A stretch of 64,000 nucleotides of DNA from Megalopta genalis (GCF_051020955.1 NC_135020.1:1601001-1665000), one strand, 5' to 3'; positions 1-11,779 are shown, counted from the stretch's first letter. The notes: generated from the sequence alone by a model not told the origin. Numbers and translations are program-made.

Positions 1-1169
1 TGTTCTCGTTGCTCTCGTTGTTCTCGTTGTTCTCGTTGCTCTCGTTGTTCTCGTTGTTCTCGTTGTTCTCGTTGTTCTCGTTGTTCTCGTTGTTCTCGTT
101 GTTCTCGTTGTTCTCGTTGTTCTCGTTGTTCTTGTTGTTCTTGTTGTTCTTGTTGTTCTTGTTGTTCTTGTTGTTCTTGTTGTTCTTCTTGTTGTTGTTG
201 TTCTTGCTGTTCTTGTTGTTCTTGTTGTTCTTGTTGTTCTTGTTGTTCTTGTTGTTCTTGCTGTTCTTGTTGATCTTGTTGTTCTTGCTGTTCTTGTTGT
301 TCTTGCTGTTCTTGTTGTTCTCGTTGTTCTCGTTGTTCTCGTTGTTCTCGTTGTTCTCGTTGTTCTCGTTGTTCTCGTTGTTCTCGTTGTTCTCGTTGTT
401 CTCGTTGTTCTCGTTGTTCTTGTTGTTCTTGTTGTTCTTGTTGTTCTTGTTGCTCTTGTTGCTCTTGTTGTTCTTGTTGTTCTTGTTGTTCTTGTTGTTC
501 TTGTTGTTCTTGTTGTTCTTGTTGTTCTTGTTGTTCTTGATGTTCTTGATGGTCTCGTTGTTCTCGTTGTTGTTCTCGTTGTTCTCGTTGTTGTTCTCGT
601 TGTTCTCGTTGTTCTCGTTGTTCTCGTTGTTCTCGTTGTTCTCGTTGTTCTCGTTGTTCTCGTTGTTCTCGTTGTTCTCGTTGTTCTCGTTGTTCTTGTT
701 GTTCTTGTTGTTCTCGTTGTTCTCGTTGTTCTCGTTGTTCTCGTTGTTCTTGTTGTTCTTGTTGTTCTTGTTGTTCTTGTTGATCTTGTTGTTCTTGTTG
801 ATCTTGTTGCTCTTGTTGTTCTTGTTGTTCTTGTTGTTCTTGTTGTTCTTGTTGTTCTTGTTGTTCTTGTTGTTCTTGTTGTTCTTGTTGTTCTTGTTGT
901 TCTTGTTGTTCTTGTTGTTCTTGATGTTCTCGTTGTTCTCGTTGTTGTTCTCGTTGTTTTCGTTGTTCTCGTTGTTCTCGTTGTTCTCGTTGTTCTCGTT
1001 GTTCTCGTTGTTCTCGTTGTTCTCGTTGTTCTCGTTGTTCTCGTTGTTGTTCTTGTTGTTCTCGTTGTTCTCGTTGTTCTCGTTGTTCTCGTTGTTCTCG
1101 TTGTTCTCGTTGTTCTCGTTGTTCTCGTTGTTCTCGTTGTTCTCGTTGTTCTCGTTGTTCTTGTTGTTC

Positions 1170-1480
1170 TTGTTGTTCTTGTTGCTCTTGTTGCTCTTGT
1201 TGCTCTTGTTGATCTTGTTGCTCTTGTTGCACTTGTTGCTCTTGTTGCTCTTGTTGCTCTTTTTGCTCTTGTTGGGCTTGTTGTTCTTGTTTTTCTTGTT
1301 GTTTTTGTTGTTCTTGTTGTTCTTGTTGTTCTTGTTGTTCTTGTTGTTCTTGTTGTTCTTGTTGTCCTTGTTTTTGTTGTTCTTGTTGTTGTTGTTGTTC
1401 TTGCTGTTCTTGTTCTTGTTTTTCTTGCTGTTCATGCTGTTCTTGCTGTTCATGTTGTTATTGTTGTTGTTGTTGTTGTC
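1170..1480. repeat. GTTGGGCTTG block, copy 1
   Basis: A run of TTGCTC triplets with one TTGATC and one TTGCACTTG leads into TTTTTGCTCTTGTTGGGC and TTGTTTTTCTTG, then TTCATGTTGTTATTG near 1,458. The same ordered landmarks appear near 11.78-12.14 and 13.09-13.44 kb, and the GGGC core alone recurs near 3.32, 7.23, 13.85, 43.40, 45.45, 48.88 and 53.05 kb. A dispersed block moving with its neighbours is typical of segmental duplication within an array. Confidence 0.7.
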
Positions 1481-2084
1481 CTTGTTGTTCTTGTTGTTCT
1501 TGTTGTTCTTGTTGTTCTTGTTGTTCTTGTTGTTCTTGTTGTTCTTGTTGTTCTTGTTGTTCTTGTTGTTCTTGTTGCTCTTGTTGTTGTTGTTCTACTT
1601 GTTCTTGTTGTTGTTGTTGTTCTTGTTGTTCTTGTTGTTCTTGTTCTTCTTGTTGGGCTTGTTGTTCTTGTTGTTCTTGTTGTTCTTGCTGTTGTTGTTC
1701 TTGTTGTTGTTGTTGATCTTGTTGTTGTTGTTGTTGCACTTGCTGTTCTTGTTGTTCTTGTTGTTGTTCTTGTTGTTGTTGTGCTTGTTGTTCTTGTTGT
1801 TCTTGTTGTTCTTGTTGTTCTTGCTGTTCTTGTTGTTCTTGCTGTTCTTGTTGTTCTTATTGTTCTTGTTGCTCTTGTTGTTCTTGTTGTTCTTGTTGTT
1901 CCTGTTCTCGTTGTTGTTCTTGTTGTTCTTGTTGTTCTTGTTGTTCTTGTTGTTCTTGTTGTTCTTGTTGTTCTTGTTGTTCTTGTTGTTCTTGTTGTTC
2001 TTGTTGTTCTTGTTGTTCTTGTTGTTCTTGTTGTTCTTGTTGTTCTTGTTGTTCTTGTTGTTCTTGTTGTTCTTGTTGTTCTTG

Positions 2085-2489
2085 TTGTTCTCGTTGTTCT
2101 CGTTGTTGTTCTTGTTGTTCTCGTTGTTGTTCTTGTTGTTCTCGTTGTTCTCGTTGTTCTCGTCGTTCTCGTTGTTCTCGTTGTTCTCGTTGTTCCCGTT
2201 GTTCTCGTTGTTCTCGTTGTTCTCGTTGTTCTCGTTGTTCTCGTTGTTCTCGTTGTTCTCGTTGTTGTTCTTGTTGTTCTCGTTGTTCTCGTTGTTCTCG
2301 TCGTTCTCGTTGTTCTCGTTGTTCTCGTTGTTCCCGTTGTTCTCGTTGTTCTCGTTGTTCTCGTTGTTCTCGTTGTTCTCGTTGTTCTCGTTGTTCTCGT
2401 TGTTCTCGTTGTTCTCGTTGTTCTCGTTGTTCTCGTTGTTCTCGTTGTTCTCGTTGTTCTCGTTGTTCTCGTTGTTCTCGTTGTTCTCG
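2085..2489. repeat. TTGTTCTCG block with TCGTCG and TTCCCG variants
   Basis: About 400 bp of TTGTTCTCG units interrupted by TTGTTGTTCTTG. The pair TCGTCGTTC...TTCCCGTTG occurs twice about 135 bp apart. The same pair recurs near 5.50, 5.79 and 9.98-10.02 kb, so this block belongs to the higher-order repeat of domain I. Each unit carries one CpG. Confidence 0.85.
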
Positions 2490-2911
2490 TTGTTCTTGTT
2501 TTTCTTTTTGTTCTTGTTGTTCTTGTTGTTCTTGTTGTTCTTGTTGTTCTTGTTGTTCTTGTCGTTCTTGTTGTTCTTGTTGTTCTTGTTGTTCTTGTTG
2601 TTGTTCTTGCTGTTCTTGTTGTAGTTGTTGTTGTTGTAGTTCTTGTTGTTCTTGTTGTTCTTGTTGTTCTTGTTGTTCTTGTTGTTCTTGTTGTTCTTGT
2701 TGTCCTTGTTGTTCTTGTTGTTCTTGTTGTTCTTGTGGATTTTGTTGATCTTGTTGTTCTTGTTGTTCTTGTTGTTGTTGTTGTTCTTGCTGTTCTTGTT
2801 GTAGTTGTTGTTGTTGTCCTTGTTGTTGTTGTAGTTCTTTGTGTTCTTGCTGTTCTTGTTGTTCTTGCTGTTCTGGTTGTTCTCGTTGTTCTCGTTGTTC
2901 TCGTTGTTCTC

Positions 2912-2942
<31 letters not shown>

Positions 2943-3676
2943 TTCTTGGTGTTCTTGGTGTTCTTGTTGTTCTTCTTGTTCTAGTTGTTGTTGTTGTTGT
3001 TCTTGTTGTTGTTCTTGTTGTTCTTCTTGTTGTTCTTCTTGTTGTTCTTCTTGTTCTTGTTGTTCTTCTTGTTGTTCTTGTTGTTCTTCTTGTTGTTCTT
3101 GTTGTTCTCGTTGTTCTCGTTGTTCTCGTTGTTCTCGTTGTTCTCGTTGTTCTCGTTGTTCTCGTTGTTCTCGTTGTTCTCGTTGTTCTCGTTGTTCTCG
3201 TTGTTCTCGTTGTCCTCGTTGTTCTCGTTGTTCTTGTTGTAATTGTTGTTCTTGTTGTTGTTGTTGTTGTTGTTGTTGTTCTTGCTGTTCTTGCTGTTCT
3301 TGCTGTTCTTGTTGTTCTTGTTGGGCTTGTTGTTCTTGTTTTTCTTGTTGTTCTTGTTGTTCTTGTTGTTCTTGTTGTTCTTGTTGTTCTTGTTGTTCTT
3401 GTTGTTCTTGTTGTTCTTGTTGTTCTTGTTGTTCTTGTTGTTCTTGTTGTTCTTGTTGTTCTTGTTGTCCTTGTTGTTCTTGTTGTTCTTATTGTTCTTG
3501 TGGTTTTTGTTGATCTTGTTGTTCTTGTTGTTCTTGTTGTTGTTGTTGTTCTTGCTGTTCTTGTTGTAGTTGTTGTTGTTGTCCTTGTTGTTGTTGTAGT
3601 TCTTTGTGTTCTTGCTGTTCTTGTTGTTCTTGTTGTTCTGGTTGATCTCGTTGTTCTCGTTGTTCTCGTTGTTCTC

Positions 3677-3707
<31 letters not shown>

Positions 3708-4162
3708 TTCTTGGTGTTCTTGGTGTTCTTGTTGTTCTTCTTGTTCTAGTTGTTGTTGTTGTTGTTCTTGTTGTTGTTCTTGTTGTTCTTGTTGTTCTTC
3801 TTGTTGTTCTTCTTGTTCTTGTTGTTCTTGTTGTTCTTGTTGTTCTTGTTCTTGTTGTTCTTGTTGTTCTTGTTGTTCTTGTTGTTCTTGTTGTTCTTGC
3901 TGGTCATGTTGATCTTGTTGTTCTTGTTGTTGTTGTTGTTGTTGTTGTTGTCCTTGTTGTTCTTGTTGTTCTTGTTGTTCTTGTTGTTCTGGTAGTTCTT
4001 GTTGTTCTTGTTGTTCCGGTTGTTCTTGTTGTTCTTGTTGTTCTTGTTCTTGTTGTTCTTGTTCTTGTTGTTCTTGTTGTTCTTGTTGTTCTTGTTGTTC
4101 TTGTTGTTCTTGTTGTTCTTGTTGTTCTTGTTGTTCTGGTAGTTCTTGTTGCTCTTGTTGTT

Positions 4163-4449
4163 CTAGTTGTTCTCGTTGTTCTCGTTGTTCTCGTTGTTCT
4201 CGTTGTTCTCGTTGTTCTCGTTGTTCTCGTTGTTCTCGTTGTTCTCGTTGTTCTCGTTGTTCTCGTTGTTCTCGTTGTTGTTCTTGTTGTTCTCGTTGTT
4301 CTCGTTGTTCTCGTTGTTCTCGTTGTTCTCGTTGTTCTCGTTGTTCTCGTTGTTCTCGTTGTTCTCGTTGTTCTCGTTGTTCTCGTTGTTCTCGTTGTTC
4401 TCGTTGTTCTCGTTGTTCTCGTTGTTCTCGTTGTCCTCGTTGTTCTCGT
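4163..4449. repeat. TTGTTCTCG block
   Basis: Nearly pure TTGTTCTCG units with one TTGTTGTTCTTG break. It starts after TTCTAGTTG and ends in TTGTCCTCG followed by TTGTTGTAATTG. The same right border (TGTCCTCG then GTAATTG) is found after the blocks ending near 3.23, 6.98, 9.23 and 11.19 kb. Confidence 0.85.
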
Positions 4450-5424
4450 TGTTCTTGTTGTAATTGTTGTTCTTGTTGTTGTTGTTGTTGTTCTTGCTGT
4501 TCTTGCTGTTCTTGTTGTTCTTGTTGTTCTCGTTGTTCTCGTTGTTCTCGTTGTTCTCGTTGTTCTCGTTGTTGTTCTCGTTGTTCTCGTTGTTGTTCTC
4601 GTTGTTCTCGTTGTTCTCGTTGTTCTCGTTGTTCTCGTTGTTCTCGTTGTTCTCGTTGTTCTCGTTGTTCTCGTTGTTCTCGTTGTTCTCGTTGTTCTCG
4701 TTGTTCTCGTTGTTCTCGTTGTTCTCGTTGTTCTCGTTGTTCTTGTTGTTCTTGTTGTTCTTGTTGTTCTTGTTGTTCTTGTTGTTCTTGCTGTTCTTCT
4801 TGTTCTTGTTGGCCTTGTTGTTCTTGTTGTTCTTGCTGTTCTTGTTGATCTTGCTGTTCTTGTTGATCTTGTTGTTCTTGCTGTTCTTGTTGTTCTTGCT
4901 GTTCTTGTTGTTCTCGTTGTTCTCGTTGTTCTCGTTGTTCTCGTTGTTCTCGTTGTTCTCGTTGTTCTCGTTGTTCTCGTTGTTCTCGTTGTTCTCGTTG
5001 TTCTCGTTGTTCTCGTTGTTCTTGTTGTTCTTGTTGTTCTTGTTGTTCTTGTTGCTCTTGTTGCTCTTGTTGTTCTTGTTGTTCTTGTTGTTCTTGTTGT
5101 TCTTGTTGTTCTTGTTGTTCTTGTTGTTCTTAATGTTCTTGATGTTCTCGTTGTTCTCGTTGTTGTTCTCGTTGTTCTCGTTGTTGTTCTCGTTGTTCTC
5201 GTTGTTCTCGTTGTTCTCGTTGTTCTCGTTGTTCTCGTTGTTCTCGTTGTTCTCGTTGTTCTCGTTGTTCTCGTTGTTCTCGTTGTTCTCGTTGTTCTCG
5301 TTGTTCTCGTTGTTCTCGTTGTTCTCGTTGTTCTTGTTGTTCTTGTTGTTCTTGTTGTTCTTGTTGTTCTTGTTGTTCTTGTTGTTCTTGTTGTTCTTGT
5401 TGTTCTTGTTGTTCTTGTTGTTCT

Positions 5425-5964
5425 TGTTGTTCTCGTTGTTCTCGTTGTTGTTCTTGTTGTTCTCGTTGTTGTTCTTGTTGTTCTCGTTGTTCTCGTTGTT
5501 CTCGTCGTTCTCGTTGTTCTCGTTGTTCTCGTTGTTCCCGTTGTTCTCGTTGTTCTCGTTGTTCTCGTTGTTCTCGTTGTTCTCGTTGTTCTCGTTGTTC
5601 TCGTTGTTCTTGTTGTTCTTGTTGTTCTCGTTGTTCTCGTTGTTGTTCTTGTTGTTCTCGTTGTTGTTCTTGTTGTTCTCGTTGTTCTCGTTGTTCTCGT
5701 TGTTCTCGTTGTTCTCGTTGTTCTCGTTGTTCTCGTTGTTCTCGTTGTTCTCGTTGTTGTTCTTGTTGTTCTCGTTGTTCTCGTTGTTCTCGTCGTTCTC
5801 GTTGTTCTCGTTGTTCTCGTTGTTCCCGTTGTTCTCGTTGTTCTCGTTGTTCTCGTTGTTCTCGTTGTTCTCGTTGTTCTCGTTGTTCTCGTTGTTCTCG
5901 TTGTTCTCGTTGTTCTCGTTGTTCTCGTTGTTCTCGTTGTTCTCGTTGTTCTCGTTGTTCTCGT
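5425..5964. repeat. Composite TTGTTCTCG block
   Basis: Two similar halves, each with TTGTTGTTCTTG breaks, TCGTCG and TTCCCG variants, are separated by about 20 bp of TTGTTCTTG near 5.61 kb. It is the counterpart of the block at about 9.86-10.14 kb in the second higher-order copy, where one half is missing. Confidence 0.8.
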
Positions 5965-6206
5965 TGTTCTCGTTGTTCTTGTTGTTCTTGTTGTTCTTGT
6001 TGTTCTTGGTGTTCTTGTTGTTCTTGTTGTTCTTGTTGTTCTTGTTGTTCTTGTTGTTCTTGTTGTTTTTGTTGTTGATGTTGTTCTTGTTGTTGTTCTT
6101 GTTGTTGTTCTAGTGGTCCTTGTTGTTGTTGTTCTGGTTGTTCTTGTTGTTCTTGTTGTTCCGGTTGTTCTTGTTGTTCTTGTTCTTGTTGTTCTTGTTG
6201 TTCTTG

Positions 6207-6241
6207 CTGTTCATTTTGTCTTGTTGTACTTGTTGTTCTAG
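6207..6241. repeat. Module D copy 1 (-1 phase shift)
   Basis: A 35-bp block, here CTGTTCATTTTGTCTTG then TTGTACTTG and TTCTAG. The TGTCTTG lacks one base compared with the regular TGTCCTTG, which moves the triplet phase by -1. This copy and the one at 10,362 share the ATTTTG variant. Confidence 0.85.
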
Positions 6242-6710
6242 TTGTTCTTGTTGTTCTTGTTGTTCTTGCTGTTCTTGTTCTTGTTGTTCTTGTTGTTCTT
6301 GTTGTTCTTGTTGTTCTTGCTGGTCATGTTGATCTTGTTGTTCTTGTTGTTGTTGTTGTTGTTGTTGTTGTTCTTGTTGTTCTTGTTGTTCTTGCTGTTC
6401 TTGTTGTTCTTGTTGTTCTTGTTGTTCTTGTTGTTCTTGTTGTTCTTGTTGTTCTTGTTGTTCTTGTTGTTCTCGTTATTCTCGTTGTTCTCGTTGTTCT
6501 TGTTGTTCTTGTTGTTCTTGGTGTTCTTGGTGTTCTTGTTGTTCTTGTTGTTGTTCTTGTTGTTGTTGTTGTTCTTGCTGTTCTTGTTGTTCTTGTTGTT
6601 GTTGTCCTTGTTGTTCTTGTTGTTCCTGTTGTTCCTGTTGTTCTTGTTGTTCTGGTAGTTCTTGTTGCTCTTGTTGTTCTAGTTGCTCTTGTTGTTCTAG
6701 TTGTTCTGGT

Positions 6711-6983
6711 TGTTCTCGTTGTTCTCGTTGTTCTCGTTGTTCTCGTTGTTGTTCTTGTTGTTCTCGTTGTTCTCGTTGTTCTCGTTGTTCTCGTTGTTCT
6801 CGTGTTCTCGTTGTTCTCGTTGTTCTCGTTGTTCTCGTTGTTCTCGTTGTTGTTCTTGTTGTTCTCGTTGTTCTCGTTGTTCTCGTTGTTCTCGTTGTTC
6901 TCGTTGTTCTCGTTGTTCTCGTTGTTCTCGTTGTTCTCGTTGTTCTCGTTGTTCTCGTTGTTCTCGTTGTCCTCGTTGTTCTC
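6711..6983. repeat. TTGTTCTCG block containing a one-base deletion
   Basis: It begins after TTCTAGTTGTTCTGG and ends at TGTCCTCG. At 6,801-6,810 the units read TCGTGTTCTCG instead of TCGTTGTTCTCG, a one-base loss that moves the triplet phase by -1. The equivalent block at about 10.85-11.19 kb lacks this loss, so it arose after the two copies separated or is a sequencing error. Confidence 0.85.
6801..6810. other. Isolated -1 phase shift
   Basis: CGTGTTCTCG replaces the regular CGTTGTTCTCG. It is unique in the window. Confidence 0.85.
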
Positions 6984-7008
6984 GTTGTTCTTGTTGTAAT
7001 TGTTGTTC

Positions 7009-7040
<32 letters not shown>

Positions 7041-7467
7041 CTTGCTGTTCTTGCTGTTCTTGCTGTTCTTGATGTTCTTGTTGTTCTTGTTGTTCTTGTT
7101 GTTCTTGTTGTTCTTGTTGTTCTCGTTGTTCTCGTTGTTCTTGTTGTTCTTGTTGTTCTTGTTGTTCTTGTTGCTCTTGTTGCTCTTGTTGCTCTTGTTG
7201 CTCTTGTTGCTCTTGTTGCTCTTTTTGCTCTTGTTGGGCTTGTTGTTCTTGTTTTTCTTGTTGTTCTTGTTGTTCTTGGTGTTCTTGTTGTTCTTGTTGT
7301 TCTTGTTGTTCTTGTTGTACTTGTTGTTTTTGTTGTTCATGTTGTTCTTGTTGTTGTTCTTGTTGTTGTTCTAGTGGTCCTTGTTGTTGTTGTTCTGGTT
7401 GTTCTTGTTGTTCTTGTTGTTCCGGTTGTTCTTGTTGTTCTTGTTCTTGTTGTTCTTGTTGTTCTTG

Positions 7468-7502
7468 CTGTTCATGTTGTCTTGTTGTACTTGTTGTTCT
7501 AG
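7468..7502. repeat. Module D copy 2
   Basis: It has TTCATGTTGTCTTG with TTGTACTTG (as in copies 1 and 3) and TTCTAG. Together with 6,207 and the deletion at 6,803 it brings the phase back to where it started, three single losses in 1.3 kb. Confidence 0.85.
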
Positions 7503-8035
7503 TTGTTCTTGTTGTTCTTGTTGTTCTTGCTGTTCTTGTTCTTCTTGTTCTTGTTGTTCTTGTTCTTGTTGTTCTTGTTGTTCCGGTTGTTCTTGTTGTT
7601 CTTGTTGTTCTAGATGTTCTTGTTGCTCTTGTTGTTCTTCTTGTTCTTCTTGTTCTTCTTCTTCTTCTTGTTCTTCTTGTTCTTGTTGTTCTTGTTGTTG
7701 TTTTTGTTGTTGTTGTCCTTGTTGTTCTTGTTGTTCTTGTTGTTCTTGTTGTTCTTGTTGTTCTTGTTGTTCTTGTTGTTCTTGTTGTTCTTGTTGTTCT
7801 TGTTGTTCTTGTTGTTCTTGTTGTTCTTGTTGTTCTTGTTGTTCTTGTTGTTCTTGTTGTTCTTGTTGTTCTTGTTGTTCTTGTTGTTCTTGTTGTTTTT
7901 GCTGTTCATGTTGTTCTTGTTGTTCTTCTTGTTGTTGTTCTAGTTGTCCTTGTTGTTGTTGTTGTTGTCCTTGTTGTTCTTGTTGTTCTTGTTGTTCTTG
8001 TTGATCTTGTTGTTCTTGTTGCTCTTGTTGCTCTT

Positions 8036-8066
<31 letters not shown>

Positions 8067-8431
8067 TTGTTCTTGTTGTTCTTGTTTTTGTTGTTCTTGT
8101 TGTTGTTGTTCTTGTCGTTGTGGTTCTTGTTGTTCCTGTTGTTGTTGTTGTTCCTGTTGTTCTTGTTGTTGTTGTTCATGTGGTTCTTGTTGTTGTTGCT
8201 CTTGCAGTTCTTGTTCTTGTTGTCCTTGTTGTTCTTTCTGTTCTTGTTGTTGTTGTTGTTGTTGTTGTCCTTGCCGTTGTTGTTGTTCTTGCTGCTCTTG
8301 TTGCTCTTGTTGATCTTGTTGTTCTTGTTGTTCTTGTCGTTCTTGTTGCTCTTGTTGCTTTTGTTGCTCTTGTTGCTGTTGTTGTTGTTGTTGCTCTTGT
8401 TGCTGTTGTTGTTGTTGTTCTTGTTGATCTT

Positions 8432-8462
<31 letters not shown>

Positions 8463-8916
8463 TTGTTCTTGTTGTTCTTGTTTTTGTTGTTCTTGTTGTT
8501 GTTGTTCTTGTCGTTGTGGTTCTTGTTGTTCCTGTTGTTGTTGTTGTTCTTGTTGTTCTTGTTGTTCTTGTTGTTCTTGTTCTTGTTGTTCTTGTTGTTC
8601 TTGTTGTTCTTGTTGTTCTTGTTGTTCTTGCTGGTCATGTTGATCTTGTTGTTGTTGTTGTTGTTGTTGTTGTCCTTGTTGTTCTTGTTGTTCTTGTTGT
8701 TCTTGTTGTTCTGGTAGTTCTTGTTGTTCTTGTTGTTCCGGTTGTTCTTGTTGTTCTTGTTGTTCTTGTTCTTGTTGTTCTTGTTCTTGTTGTTCTTGTT
8801 GTTCTTGTTGTTCTTGTTGTTCTTGTTGTTCTTGTTGTTCTTGTTGTTCTTGTTGTTCTTGTTGTTCTTGTTGTTCTGGTAGTTCTTGTTGCTCTTGTTG
8901 TTCTAGTTGTTCTTGT

Positions 8917-9234
8917 TGTTCTCGTTGTTCTCGTTGTTCTCGTTGTTCTCGTTGTTCTCGTTGTTCTCGTTGTTCTCGTTGTTCTCGTTGTTCTCGTTGT
9001 TCTCGTTGTTCTCGTTGTTCTCGTTGTTCTCGTTGTTCTCGTTGTTCTCGTTGTTGTTCTTGTTGTTCTCGTTGTTCTCGTTGTTCTCGTTGTTCTCGTT
9101 GTTCTCGTTGTTCTCGTTGTTCTCGTTGTTCTCGTTGTTCTCGTTGTTCTCGTTGTTCTCGTTGTTCTCGTTGTTCTCGTTGTTCTCGTTGTTCTCGTTG
9201 TTCTCGTTGTTCTCGTTGTCCTCGTTGTTCTCGT
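8917..9234. repeat. TTGTTCTCG block
   Basis: Over 300 bp of TTGTTCTCG with one TTGTTGTTCTTG break, ending in TGTCCTCG and followed by GTAATTG at about 9,244. It is the second-copy counterpart of the block at 4.16-4.45 kb. Confidence 0.85.
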
Positions 9235-10361
9235 TGTTCTTGTTGTAATTGTTGTTCTTGTTGTTGTTGTTGTTGTTCTTGCTGTTCTTGCTGTTCTTGT
9301 TGTTCTTGTTGTTCTTGTTGTTCTCGTTGTTCTCGTTGTTCTCGTTGTTCTCGTTGTTGTTCTCGTTGTTGTTCTCGTTGTTCTCGTTGTTCTCGTTGTT
9401 CTCGTTGTTCTCGTTGTTCTCGTTGTTCTCGTTGTTCTCGTTGTTCTCGTTGTTCTCGTTGTTCTCGTTGTTCTCGTTGTTCTCGTTGTTCTCGTTGTTC
9501 TCGTTGTTCTCGTTGTTCTTGTTGTTCTTGTTGTTCTTGTTGTTCTTGTTGTTCTTGCTGTTCTTCTTGTTCTTGTTGGCCTTGTTGTTCTTGTTGTTCT
9601 TGCTGTTCTTGTTGATCTTGCTGTTCTTGTTGATCTTGTTGTTCTTGCTGTTCTTGTTGTTCTTGCTGTTCTTGTTGTTCTCGTTGTTCTCGTTGTTCTC
9701 GTTGTTCTCGTTGTTCTCGTTGTTCTCGTTGTTCTCGTTGTTCTCGTTGTTCTCGTTGTTCTCGTTGTTCTCGTTGTTCTCGTTGTTCCCGTTGTTCTCG
9801 TTGTTCTCGTTGTTCTCGTTGTTCTCGTTGTTCTCGTTGTTCTTGTTGTTCTTGTTGTTCTCGTTGTTCTCGTTGTTCTCGTTGTTCTCGTTGTTCTCGT
9901 TGTTCTCGTTGTTCTCGTTGTTCTCGTTGTTCTCGTTGTTCTCGTTGTTGTTCTTGTTGTTCTCGTTGTTCTCGTTGTTCTCGTCGTTCTCGTTGTTCTC
10001 GTTGTTCTCGTTGTTCCCGTTGTTCTCGTTGTTCTCGTTGTTCTCGTTGTTCTCGTTGTTCTCGTTGTTCTCGTTGTTCTCGTTGTTCTCGTTGTTCTCG
10101 TTGTTCTCGTTGTTCTCGTTGTTCTCGTTGTTCTCGTTGTTCTTGTTGTTCTTGTTGTTCTTGGTGTTCTTGTTGTTCTTGTTGTTCTTGTTGTTCTTGT
10201 TGTTCTTGTTGTTCTTGTTGTTTTTGTTGTTGATGTTGTTCTTGTTGTTGTTCTTGTTGTTGTTCTAGTGGTCCTTGTTGTTGTTGTTCTGGTTGTTCTT
10301 GTTGTTCTTGTTGTTCCGGTTGTTCTTGTTGTTCTTGTTCTTGTTGTTCTTGTTGTTCTTG

Positions 10362-10396
10362 CTGTTCATTTTGTCTTGTTGTACTTGTTGTTCTAG
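10362..10396. repeat. Module D copy 3
   Basis: Same ATTTTG and TGTACTTG variants as copy 1, as expected of its place in the 4.15-kb higher-order repeat. Confidence 0.85.
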
Positions 10397-10854
10397 TTGT
10401 TCTTGTTGTTCTTGTTGTTCTTGCTGTTCTTGTTCTTGTTGTTCTTGTTGTTCTTGTTGTTCTTGTTGTTCTTGCTGGTCATGTTGATCTTGTTGTTCTT
10501 GTTGTTGTTGTTGTTGTTGTTGTTGTTCTTGTTGTTCTTGTTGTTCTTGTTGTTCTTGTTGTTCTTGTTGTTCTTGTTGTTCTTGTTGTTCTTGTTGTTC
10601 TTGTTGTTCTTGTTGTTCTCGTTATTCTCGTTGTTCTCGTTGTTCTTGTTGTTCTTGTTGTTCTTGGTGTTCTTGGTGTTCTTGTTGTTCTTGTTGTTGT
10701 TCTTGTTGTTGTTGTTGTTCTTGCTGTTCTTGTTCTTGTTGTTCTTGTTGTTGTTGTCCTTGTTGTTCTTGTTGTTCCTGTTGTTCTTGTTGTTCTGGTA
10801 GTTCTTGTTGCTCTTGTTGTTCTAGTTGCTCTTGTTGTTCTAGTTGTTCTGGTT

Positions 10855-11190
10855 GTTCTCGTTGTTCTCGTTGTTCTCGTTGTTCTCGTTGTTGTTCTTG
10901 TTGTTCTCGTTGTTCTCGTTGTTCTCGTTGTTCTCGTTGTTCTCGTTGTTCTCGTTGTTCTCGTTGTTCTCGTTGTTCTCGTTGTTCTCGTTGTTCTCGT
11001 TGTTCTCGTTGTTCTCGTTGTTCTCGTTGTTGTTCTTGTTGTTCTCGTTGTTCTCGTTGTTCTCGTTGTTCTCGTTGTTCTCGTTGTTCTCGTTGTTCTC
11101 GTTGTTCTCGTTGTTCTCGTTGTTCTCGTTGTTCTCGTTGTTCTCGTTGTTCTCGTTGTTCTCGTTGTTCTCGTTGTCCTCGTTGTTCTC
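10855..11190. repeat. TTGTTCTCG block
   Basis: It has two TTGTTGTTCTTG breaks, is bounded on the left by TTCTAGTTGTTCTGG and on the right by TGTCCTCG then GTAATTG. It corresponds to 6.71-6.98 kb but is longer by several whole units, as expected of unequal exchange. Confidence 0.85.
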
Positions 11191-11779
11191 GTTGTTCTTG
11201 TTGTAATTGTTGTTCTTGTTGTTGTTGTTGTTGTTCTTGCTGTTCTTGCTGTTCTTGCTGTTCTTGTTGTTCTTGTTGTTCTTGTTGTTCTTGTTGTTCT
11301 CGTTGTTCTCGTTGTTCTCGTTGTTCTCGTTGTTGTTCTCGTTGTTCTCGTTGTTCTCGTTGTTCTCGTTGTTCTCGTTGTTCTCGTTGTTCTCGTTGTT
11401 CTCGTTGTTCTCGTTGTTCTCGTTGTTCTCGTTGTTCTCGTTGTTCTCGTTGTTCTCGTTGTTCTCGTTGTTCTCGTTGTTCTTGTTGTTCTTGTTGTTC
11501 TTGTTGTTCTTGTTGTTCTTGTTGTTCTTGTTGTTCTTGCTGTTCTTCTTGTTCTTGTTGGCCTTGTTATTCTTGTTGTTCTATTTGTTTTTGTTGATCT
11601 TGTTGCTCTTGTTGTTCTTGTTGTTGTTCTTGTTGATCTTGTTGTTCTTGCTGTTCTTGTTGTTCTCGTTGTTCTTGTTGTTCTCGTTGTTCTCGTTGTT
11701 CTCGTTGTTCTCGTTGTTCTCGTTGTTCTCGTTGTTCTCGTTGTTCTCGTTGTTCTCGTTGTTCTCGTTGTTCTCGTTG

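Larger units (their letters stand above)
3900..11196. repeat. 4.1-4.8 kb higher-order repeat, two copies
   Basis: Copy 1 spans about 3,900-6,990 and copy 2 about 8,631-11,196. Matching landmarks are CTGGTCATG (3,900 and 8,631; 6,320 and 10,475), GTAATTG (4,460 and 9,245), TTGGCC (4,811 and 9,578), module D (6,207 and 10,362, both with the rare TTCATTTTG) and the TTCTAGTTGTTCTGG border (6,701 and 10,844). The offset falls from 4,731-4,785 to 4,155 and 4,143 bp across the copy because whole 9-bp units were gained or lost. A further partial copy runs from about 11.2 to 11.56 kb, ending at TTGGCC. Confidence 0.75.

Noticed and set aside
9..2624. + strand Leu-Leu-Phe/Ser frames that look like very hydrophobic membrane proteins
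   Set aside because: They are the TTG-TTC-TTG reading of the array, closed wherever TTG mutates to TAG. TTG starts are everywhere and therefore meaningless.
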